Part shown: one piece after another, positions 52,733 to 59,446 of the stretch
Position numbering within the stretch: position 1 is the first letter of the stretch
Layout: every line of letters begins with the position of its first letter
Source of the DNA: Thermoanaerobaculia bacterium
GTDB lineage: Bacteria > Acidobacteriota > Thermoanaerobaculia > Multivoradales > JAHEKO01
Direction of reading: 5' to 3'
Assembly: GCA_947259925.1 (NCBI GenBank)
Contig: CAMYOG010000056.1
Location: 1-59,446, forward strand
Length of the DNA: 59,446 nucleotides
Notes under the pieces: model-generated
Database searches by the model: none
What the model was told of the DNA's origin: nothing
The model's input: only the letters and a program-made list of their open reading frames with translations
Translations under genes and position numbers: made by a program

Positions 52733-54178
52733 CTAGGGCGAGCCGTTGCCGATCGTCAGCCGCCCGCCGCGCTCGATCGAGACCCCATCGCCCAGAGCGA
52801 CCCGTGCGGCCTCGAGCGTCGCGTATCCGGCGACGGTCACGGTGACGTCCGGGCCGGCGGTGATCAGATCGCACGCTTCGTAGGTCTCGACGCCCGAGAT
52901 GACCACGCCGCTCAGCTCGATCTCCGGCGGCAGCTCGCAAGGCGGATCGCCGCCGGTGCCGACGCCACCGGCGAGGGTCGTGTCGCACGGACCATCGCCG
53001 TCGTATTCGACGGCGCCGAGGTCGGTCGAGCCGTCGTCGCGTCCGTTGGCGCAGTAGTCGGCGAGCACTTCGGCGAGTGTCTCGCCGAGGTCGACGAACG
53101 ACGAGCCGTCGAGCAGCCCGAAGTCGGCGTTCGCCGGATCGGTGAACCAGGCGGCGAACTCGCCGAGCGAGACGCTCTCCAGATTCACCCCCTCGATCGC
53201 GGTGCCGCCGTCGCGCTCGCGGATCTGCCCCGACAGGATGTTGTTGCGGAGCTCGGCCACGCTCGCCGTGAAGCGGACGTCGACGCCGGTCGTGTTGTAG
53301 ATCGTGTTGTTGTAGATCCTCACGTCGGCCGCTTCGTTCAGGTAGATCCCGACGTCGTCCGGGCAGTTGACGATGAGGTTGTTGCGCATGATGCCGTCTT
53401 CGTGCTCGGGAGTGCAGGTGCCCTCTTCGCAGATCGACGACGGTCCGCTACCGCCGCCTCCGAACGAGAGACCGAGCCGGATGCCGCCGGTGTGGTTGAG
53501 CTCGCAGATCACCAGGTTGCGCTCGAACAGGCCCAGCTTCGAGTTGCCCTTCAGGAACGCCGCGTAGCTGATCCCATTGCCCTGGCCCTTGCCGAAATCG
53601 GCGATCAGGTTGGCGCGCACCTGCCACCTGCGGCCGCCGACGATGTCGATCGGCGTCACCGGATTCGAGGTGTTGCGAACGGTCGAGTTGAAGAACTCGT
53701 TGAACTCGACGACCACGTCGTCCGGGAATGCACCGCTGGTGATGTTCGACTTGATCATCGCGTTGTACTCGTGCATCCGGTTGCCGCGAATCTGGACGAA
53801 GTCGGCGTCGCCGAAGAGATGGAACGCGTGCTCGCAGGCGCTGTGGGTCGAGCAGACGCCCTCGATGTCGAGGTTCTCGAACGTCCAGTGGGCGCCGGAG
53901 ACCTTGAAGCCTTCGACGGCGTCGAAGCGAATCAGCGCGTCGCCCAGCTGATCGGCGCGCACGACGATCGGCTCCGCTGCGGTGCCGTCGACGACACAGC
54001 TCAGATTCTGGTCGACGTCGTAGGTCCCGGGCGCGAGGGTGATGACGTGTCCGGGCAGCGCGTCGCCGATGGCATCGATCAGCTCCTGGGTCGAGCCGAC
54101 CGGTACGACCACACCCAGGGTGGCCGCCGGGACGGCGGCGAGCGCGAACAGCGACGCGAGCGCTCGACGAGCAGCCAT
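52733..54178 (-). CDS. Right-handed parallel beta-helix repeat protein, secreted
   Basis: A 481-residue protein with a signal peptide (ALASLFALAAVPAATLG). VGSTQELIDAIGDALPGHVITLAPGTYDVDQ is the usual lead-in of pectate-lyase-like beta helices. Coils follow with FKVSGAHWTFENLDIEGVC, FVQIRGNRMHEYN, DGIMRNNLIVNCPDDVGIYLN, VRIYNNTIYNTT and AELRNNILSG. Residues after about 400 form a separate C-terminal region (ELPPEIELSGVVISGVETYEACDLITAGPDVTVTVAGYATLEAAR), a sorting-like beta segment found at the ends of many secreted proteins of this kind. Beta-helix proteins often act on polysaccharides (lyases, chondroitinase-B type), but I cannot point to catalytic residues. Confidence 0.85.
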   Translation of the reverse strand: MAARRALASLFALAAVPAATLGVVVPVGSTQELIDAIGDALPGHVITLAPGTYDVDQNLSCVVDGTAAEPIVVRADQLGDALIRFDAVEGFKVSGAHWTFENLDIEGVCSTHSACEHAFHLFGDADFVQIRGNRMHEYNAMIKSNITSGAFPDDVVVEFNEFFNSTVRNTSNPVTPIDIVGGRRWQVRANLIADFGKGQGNGISYAAFLKGNSKLGLFERNLVICELNHTGGIRLGLSFGGGGSGPSSICEEGTCTPEHEDGIMRNNLIVNCPDDVGIYLNEAADVRIYNNTIYNTTGVDVRFTASVAELRNNILSGQIRERDGGTAIEGVNLESVSLGEFAAWFTDPANADFGLLDGSSFVDLGETLAEVLADYCANGRDDGSTDLGAVEYDGDGPCDTTLAGGVGTGGDPPCELPPEIELSGVVISGVETYEACDLITAGPDVTVTVAGYATLEAARVALGDGVSIERGGRLTIGNGSP

Positions 54179-54254
54179 CTCGAAGTCTCGAAGGAGACTT
54201 CAAGCTACGGTCGACCCCGGCTCGCCGCTGTGAACTGGGGCACAGATCGACGGA

Positions 54255-54854
54255 TCAGTCGACCGGCGAGCCGAGAACGCGGGAGAGATCGCGCACGACC
54301 TCGGCCGTGGGTGGGCGGAGTCGATAGTTGGTCTCGACGAAGACGTCGCGCACGACCCCGTCGCGATCGAGCGTGACCAGGGCGGGGTGGGGGATTCGTC
54401 GGCTTTTGTGGTCGAGGGCGTTCAGCAGACCCCAGCTCTCGATGGTCGTACCGTCGGCGTCGATCAGGAGCGGGAAGTCGAATCCCTTCTGCTCGGCATA
54501 CTCCCGCAGCTTGTCCGGATCGTCGTTGGCGATCGCCCAGAAGTCCACACCGGTCGCGCGAATCTCGGCCATCGACGCGTGCAGCTCACCGAGCTGCTTA
54601 CGGCAGAACGGTCACCAGGTGCCACGGAAGAAGAGCAGGAGAATCGGACGCTCGCCCCGCTGCGCCGCCAGGTCGTAGAGGGTGCTGTCGGTGGCCGCGG
54701 GCAGTACGAACGAGGTCGGCGGCAGCTGGCCGATCTCGAGGTGGGTCGGGTGAGGTGGCCCGGGTGCCATGCGATCGGTCTGAGCCAAGCCGTGGGCGCT
54801 CATACAAGCGAGCAGAGCGAGGCAGGAGAGAACCGCTGAAAGCCTGGGTGCCAC
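54255..54854 (-). CDS. Predicted selenocysteine-containing redoxin (peroxiredoxin-like), in-frame TGA = Sec
   Basis: From GTG 54854 the frame encodes a signal peptide (VAPRLSAVLSCLALLACMSAHGLA) and a thioredoxin-fold start (LEIGQLPPTSFVLPA, ERPILLLFFRGTW). It then meets TGA at 54612-54614 and continues in the same frame with PFCRKQLGELHASMAEIRATG, VDFWAIANDDPDKLREYAEQKG, FDFPLLIDADGTTIESWGLLN and LVTLDRDGVVRDVFVETN. Relatives read GTWCPFCRKQL here, so the TGA stands exactly at the first Cys of the active-site CxxC, giving UxxC. With Sec the product has 199 residues. A 7-bp hairpin with a GGU loop lies downstream (54581-54597). Peroxiredoxin-like proteins of this group reduce peroxides or disulfides; here in the periplasm. 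If read as stop, the ORF would be a dead 80-residue stub plus an orphan C-terminal part. Confidence 0.8.
54581..54597 (-). promoter_or_regulatory. Putative bacterial SECIS hairpin for the TGA at 54612-54614
   Basis: On the mRNA, GCAGCUC-GGU-GAGCUGC forms a perfect 7-bp stem with a 3-nt GGU loop. 21 nt separate the UGA from the loop. These values fall within the published bacterial SECIS limits (spacing about 16-37 nt, upper stem 4-16 bp, G among the first two loop bases). A three-base-pair lower stem can form below a 2x2 internal loop. A competing hairpin (CUGC-CGUAA-GCAG) lies closer to the UGA. Confidence 0.65.
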
Positions 54855-54890
54855 GGTGCGGGCGAACGCTATCAGGCCCGCGCGCTCGGC

Positions 54891-54925
54891 AAAAAGAGGC
54901 CCGGCGAGTTCGACGTCGCCGGGCC
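54891..54925 (-). terminator. Intrinsic terminator between the subtilase and the selenoprotein gene
   Basis: Minus strand: a perfect 10-bp stem (GGCCCGGCGA and its complement, 8-nt loop) followed by TCTTTTT. It ends only 37 bases before the GTG of the redoxin gene, which leaves little room for a promoter in between. It could be the subtilase terminator or an attenuator in the redoxin leader. Confidence 0.85.
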
Positions 54926-54948
54926 GAGTAGAGAGGACAGTCGGGCAG

Positions 54949-55080
54949 TCAAGGAAACCCGACCTTGGACGCAACGGCGAGAGCCGTTGCCGATTCGTCG
55001 TCGTTGTCGGCGCAGCACTCCCAGATAGAGGTCGGACCAGGATTGGACAGGCAACGCTCGTAGCATCGAGAGGTGCGCAC
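54949..55080 (-). CDS. Possible small Cys-rich ORF upstream of the selenoprotein gene
   Basis: GTG 55080 to TGA 54949 encodes 43 residues with four Cys (RCYERCLSNPG, then WECCADNDDESATALAVASK). It lies between the subtilase and the terminator described above. A perfect GCAACGGC/GCCGTTGC hairpin (54971-54990) falls in its last third. There is no good ribosome binding site and no family match. It may be a leader peptide, a small protein, or chance. Confidence 0.3.
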   Translation of the reverse strand: MRTSRCYERCLSNPGPTSIWECCADNDDESATALAVASKVGFP

Positions 55081-55082
55081 GG

Positions 55083-55187
55083 GGCGACGGTCACACAGTG
55101 AAGCTGCCGGCGAGCTGGGCGGCCGGACAGTAGTGGAGCCGCGAGCCGGGGAACCTCAGCACGCCCGAGAGGATCATCCTGGACGGC
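55083..55187 (+). pseudogene. Truncated copy of the esterase gene at 57226-58974
   Basis: About 105 bp match 57580-57685 closely (I count roughly 85-90% identity), covering the codons for GDGHTVKLPASW, then AGQQWNREPG, near residue 120 of the esterase. One codon has become TAG (CAG to TAG), and both flanks are lost. It is a remnant of a tandem paralogue, now separated from the intact gene by the subtilase. Confidence 0.85.
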
Positions 55188-55196
55188 GTCTGGCGA

Positions 55197-56918
55197 TCAG
55201 TCGTCGTCGAGAAGCATCCCCTGCGGGGAGAGATCCATCAGGGGGTCTTCGTCGGCTACGTGGTCGGACCAGATGAACGCGTCGTTCCAGATGAACGCGT
55301 CGTTCCAGATGAAGCCGTCGTTCCAGATGAAGGCGTCGGACCAGATGAAGGCGTCATTCCAGATGAACGCGTCGTTCCAGATGTAGCCGTCGGCGTAGGC
55401 GAAGCTGTCGTTCCAGATGAAGCCGTCCGACCAGATGAACGCGGCCGGCCACTCGTCGCCCCAGAGCTTTGCGGTGTCCTCGATCAGGATCACCGGACCC
55501 TCCTCCGACCGCTCCATGCGCGGCGAGAGGGCCTGGGCGACCTCGCCAGTCTCGGCGAGTGCCGCCTCGATGTCGAGCACGCCGGCGCCGATCTTCGTCG
55601 CCTGCTCGGCCACCTTGCGCGCCGAGCGCATAAGGCGCGCCTTGATGGTGTCGGGGGTGAGCGTCGGGTCGGCGCGGATCATCTTGGCGGCCGTAGCCGA
55701 GACCATGGCGGCCGCCATGCTGGTGCCCGAGAGCTCGAAGTACTTGCCCGCGCAGGCGCCGGAGCCGCAGTCGACCAGGCGCTCGGGGAGGTCCTGGCTC
55801 AGGTTCCCTTCGTACGACAGGGTCGCGACGTAGCGGTTGCCGGGGGCGACGAGATCCGGCTTCAGGATGTGGTCGATGGCCGTCGGGCCCTGAGAGGAGT
55901 AGGTCGACACGTAGTCGTCGCTGAAGTCGGCGGTATCGCTGTCGGTAAGCGAGCCGACGGTGATCACTTTGCGGGAGTTGCCGGGACTGGTGATGGTGGC
56001 GTACCCGTCGCGACCGTAGTTGCCCGCCGAGCAGACCACCACGATGCCGGCGTCCCAGACGGCCTCGACCGCCTGCACTAGCGGATCGTCGGCCGCCGGC
56101 TCCTCGATCGCCTTGCCGAGCGAGAGATTGACCACCCGGATGTTCTCGGCCTGGGCGTTGTCGATCACCCATTCGAGCGCGGTGATGACCTCAGAGACCA
56201 GGCCGCGGCCCTGCGAGTCGAGCACCCGCAGGGAGATCAGGCCGGCGTTGTAGGCGATGCCGCGCTGGGCGCCGCCCGAGTCCCAGCCGTCGCCGACGAT
56301 GACGCCCGCGACGTGGCTGCCGTGGCCAAAGGGATCGCCGGCGCCCCAGACCGGGTAAGAGGTGCCGACGAAGTCGTACTGGGTGTGGGTCGGCCAGATG
56401 TCGACGTGATAGCCGACTCCCGAGTCGAGCACGGCGACCGAGAAGTTCCATTCGGGCAGCGAGTAGTCGACCCGCTCGTCGGTCAGGTTGGCGGTCTGGC
56501 GGTTGGAGAGAGAGAAGGCCTCGACCGGCGCGTCGCGGCTGATGAACTCGACGTCGGGATCGGCGGCGAGCGACGCGAGCTCGCTGGCGGGCACGCGAAT
56601 GGCCTGGAGCGGCAAGTGGCGGAACGATCTGCGGGTCTGGCCGCGACGGCTTGCGCCCCGGGCTCTCACGTCCGCTCCGGGCGCGCTCTTGTAGCGCACG
56701 ATGACGTCCACCATGTCGCCCGACCCCGAGTCGGCGAGCTCGTGGACGCGGGCGCTCAGCCGTGCCCGCCGCGCCTCGGCACGATCCGCACCCCGCCCCG
56801 AGGCGGAAGAGCGTAGCTCGGACGCCCGTCCGCCGGCCTTGGCGGCCGCGGGTAGCGGGCCCAGAACGAGAACGCCGGTCAGCGTTAGAAGGGTCAGTCG
56901 GTTGAGCGCGGTCCGCAT
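55197..56918 (-). CDS. S8 subtilisin-like serine peptidase with C-terminal hexapeptide repeats
   Basis: ATG 56918 after GAGGAG gives 573 residues with a signal peptide (LTLLTLTGVLVLGPLPAAAKA). An I9-like propeptide covers about 40-120 (DVIVRYKSAPG). The S8 domain follows with the triad in VAVLDSGVGYHVDIW (Asp), GHGSHVAGVIVGDG (His) and ELSGTSMAAAMVSATAAKM (Ser), and with AGNYGRDG. The last about 75 residues contain ten six-residue units of FIWNDA type (positions 55260-55439), then an acidic end (DEDPLMDLSPQGMLLDDD). The regular Trp/Phe/Asp pattern suggests a beta-solenoid or an aggregating adhesive tail. The protein is exported; the tail may anchor or assemble it. Confidence 0.93.
   Translation of the reverse strand: MRTALNRLTLLTLTGVLVLGPLPAAAKAGGRASELRSSASGRGADRAEARRARLSARVHELADSGSGDMVDVIVRYKSAPGADVRARGASRRGQTRRSFRHLPLQAIRVPASELASLAADPDVEFISRDAPVEAFSLSNRQTANLTDERVDYSLPEWNFSVAVLDSGVGYHVDIWPTHTQYDFVGTSYPVWGAGDPFGHGSHVAGVIVGDGWDSGGAQRGIAYNAGLISLRVLDSQGRGLVSEVITALEWVIDNAQAENIRVVNLSLGKAIEEPAADDPLVQAVEAVWDAGIVVVCSAGNYGRDGYATITSPGNSRKVITVGSLTDSDTADFSDDYVSTYSSQGPTAIDHILKPDLVAPGNRYVATLSYEGNLSQDLPERLVDCGSGACAGKYFELSGTSMAAAMVSATAAKMIRADPTLTPDTIKARLMRSARKVAEQATKIGAGVLDIEAALAETGEVAQALSPRMERSEEGPVILIEDTAKLWGDEWPAAFIWSDGFIWNDSFAYADGYIWNDAFIWNDAFIWSDAFIWNDGFIWNDAFIWNDAFIWSDHVADEDPLMDLSPQGMLLDDD
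55260..55439. repeat. Ten 18-bp tandem repeats encoding FIWNDA-type hexapeptides
   Basis: Ten in-frame 18-bp units (minus-strand sense TTCATCTGGAACGACGCG type) in the 3' part of the subtilase gene. Codon-level variation is small, with several units identical, so recent expansion or slippage is likely. One unit is degenerate (FAYADG). Confidence 0.95.
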
Positions 56919-57225
56919 GTAGATCTCCTCTTCCGCGTACCTTGTGCATTCGTAGTGAAGGCAATGGCCGTACCATCGACGGGAACGCATAGCGGCGCCT
57001 GCGCCGCGGTCGCGCCGGCGTCCCTTTACTGGCGCGAACGCCCTGCTGGCGACTGGCTTTTCGGGAGTTGCGGGCGGCTCGGCCTTGGTCCGTCAGCGCG
57101 GGCAGATAATGGCGGCCTGCGCGGGCGAATCGGACGGGTGGCGCCGGGATTGCGGCGGCCATCGACGTTTGGACATCTGCTCAAGTGCCGTTGGGCTAGG
57201 ATTCCGGTCCGGAAGGAGGATCCGA
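56919..57225. other. Divergent intergenic region, subtilase and esterase
   Basis: About 307 bp between two divergent genes. Apart from the ribosome binding sites at each end (GAGGAG for the subtilase, AAGGAGG for the esterase) I see no gene, repeat or clear promoter. Both promoters must lie here. Confidence 0.5.
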
Positions 57226-58974
<1,749 letters not shown>

Positions 58975-58976
58975 CC

Positions 58977-59360
58977 GTGGAAGAGGCGATCCAGCTCTTC
59001 GTCGTCATCCACATGGCCACGATGGGCATCTCGCACATCTTGCGGCCCAGGGTCTGGATCGATTTCTTCGTGCGTCTGCGGGAGTGGGGAGAGCCGGGGG
59101 TCTTCGCTGTCGGCTTTCTGAGCCTGATGTTCGGCTCGATCGTGGTGGCCTTTCACAACGTCTGGCAGGGCCTGCCGCTACTGGTCACGGTCCTGGGCTG
59201 GCTGCACGTCGCCAAGGGGCTGGTCTACTTCGCGGCCCCCGCGGTCGGTCTGAAGGGACTGGCGCAGGTGGATCCGGAGCAGTCCGGGCGCTACGTCGTG
59301 GTCGGCGTCTTGCTGCTGGCGATCGCCGGCGCGGTCGGCTATCACCTGCTGACGAGCTAG
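58977..59360 (+). CDS. Small multi-pass membrane protein
   Basis: GTG 58977, two bases after the esterase stop, gives 127 residues with four likely helices: IQLFVVIHMATMGISHIL, GVFAVGFLSLMFGSIVVAF, LPLLVTVLGWLHVAKGLVYFAAP and YVVVGVLLLAIAGAVGYHLL. I do not recognise a named family; proteins of this size with HMATMGISH and GWLHVAKG repeats in the helices are common uncharacterised membrane proteins. Co-transcription with the esterase is very likely. Its TAG stop shares CTAG with the convergent partial gene. Confidence 0.8.
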   Translation: MEEAIQLFVVIHMATMGISHILRPRVWIDFFVRLREWGEPGVFAVGFLSLMFGSIVVAFHNVWQGLPLLVTVLGWLHVAKGLVYFAAPAVGLKGLAQVDPEQSGRYVVVGVLLLAIAGAVGYHLLTS

Positions 59361-59446
59361 GCGTCGACCCGGTCTTCCGGCGGGCCCTGGCTGCCGAAGC
59401 GCAGCCGGGAGTAGTAGTCGAGCGCCACGCACAGACCGTAGCGGTG
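59357..59446 (-). CDS. C-terminal end of a gene continuing beyond the window
   Basis: The last 29 codons of a minus-strand frame (HRYGLCVALDYYSRLRFGSQ, then GPPEDRVDA, stop at 59357) have protein-like composition, unlike the other frames. Too short to name. It converges with the membrane-protein gene and overlaps it by four bases. Confidence 0.55.
   Translation of the reverse strand, partial: HRYGLCVALDYYSRLRFGSQGPPEDRVDA

Noticed and set aside
54612..54614. TGA read as an ordinary nonsense mutation (pseudogene)
   Set aside because: Not excluded, but less likely: no other lesion exists in the gene, the codon replaces precisely the catalytic Cys, and a SECIS-like hairpin is at the right distance.
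55260..55439. CRISPR-like direct repeats
   Set aside because: The 18-bp units are head to tail without spacers and in frame inside a subtilase gene.

Overview
The window is a 59.4 kb piece of a GC-rich bacterial chromosome (roughly two thirds G+C by eye, with strong third-position G/C bias), tightly packed with genes on both strands. I see no rRNA, tRNA, CRISPR array, phage or transposase gene. The gene content fits a GC-rich member of the Acidobacteriota (for example the Thermoanaerobaculia) or a similar heterotroph: a 1604-residue NAD-dependent glutamate dehydrogenase, many secreted M28-type peptidases, choice-of-anchor-B/LVIVD proteins, TolB-like propellers and lipoproteins. This assignment is inference from content, not from a marker gene.

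Layout. 0-9.5 kb (mostly +): the end of an M1 aminopeptidase, an oligopeptide-binding lipoprotein, a ZIP metal transporter (-), then a compact + run of DUF2237, an ankyrin/PQQ-propeller fusion, a TolB-like propeller, an M28 peptidase with PA and PDZ domains, and a Nudix hydrolase. 9.5-12 kb (-): a DMT exporter and an M20 peptidase. 12-16.8 kb: NAD-glutamate dehydrogenase. 17-20.6 kb (-): an LVIVD-repeat protein and an M28 lipoprotein. 20.67-21.66 kb: a gene-free array of palindromic elements next to mscL. 22.2-27.5 kb (-): three genes joined by ATGA overlaps (M28 peptidase, EEP-fold lipoprotein, and a phytase-like/OB/EEP fusion). 27.6-34.6 kb: moaB, a nucleotidyltransferase, a CusF-like lipoprotein and dienelactone hydrolase (-), a DUF885 metalloprotein, a MurG-like glycosyltransferase and a nucleoside deaminase. 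34.8-35.6 kb: two frameshifted genes. 35.6-39.6 kb (-): VOC, alkyltransferase-like, MBL-fold, STAS and gluzincin-like genes. 39.7-42.1 kb (+): ECF sigma factor, zinc-finger anti-sigma factor and a triple-repeat secreted protein. 42.1-46.7 kb: cupin, DUF6503, a glutamate-carboxypeptidase-II-like M28 enzyme and a GT87-like membrane transferase. 46.7-52.1 kb (-): a 1503-residue AMIN/SH3/coiled-coil/NTF2-like protein and a 3-hydroxyacyl-CoA dehydrogenase. 52.2-59.4 kb: a frameshifted DUF985 cupin, a beta-helix protein, a predicted selenocysteine-containing redoxin, a subtilase with a hexapeptide-repeat tail, and a secreted esterase whose truncated paralogue lies next to the subtilase.

The genes together suggest a peptide scavenger. 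Nine secreted or envelope peptidase-type genes (M1, four M28, M20, DUF885, S8, gluzincin-like), an oligopeptide-binding protein and a catabolic glutamate dehydrogenase would link extracellular protein breakdown to central carbon.

The strongest unusual finding is the redoxin at 54255-54854 (-). An in-frame TGA replaces the first Cys of its CxxC active site, and a 7-bp hairpin with a GGU loop starts 14 nt after the TGA, as expected for a bacterial SECIS element. Also notable are the nested palindromic array beside mscL and three dispersed GGGGACACAAT-type palindromes that abut gene ends.
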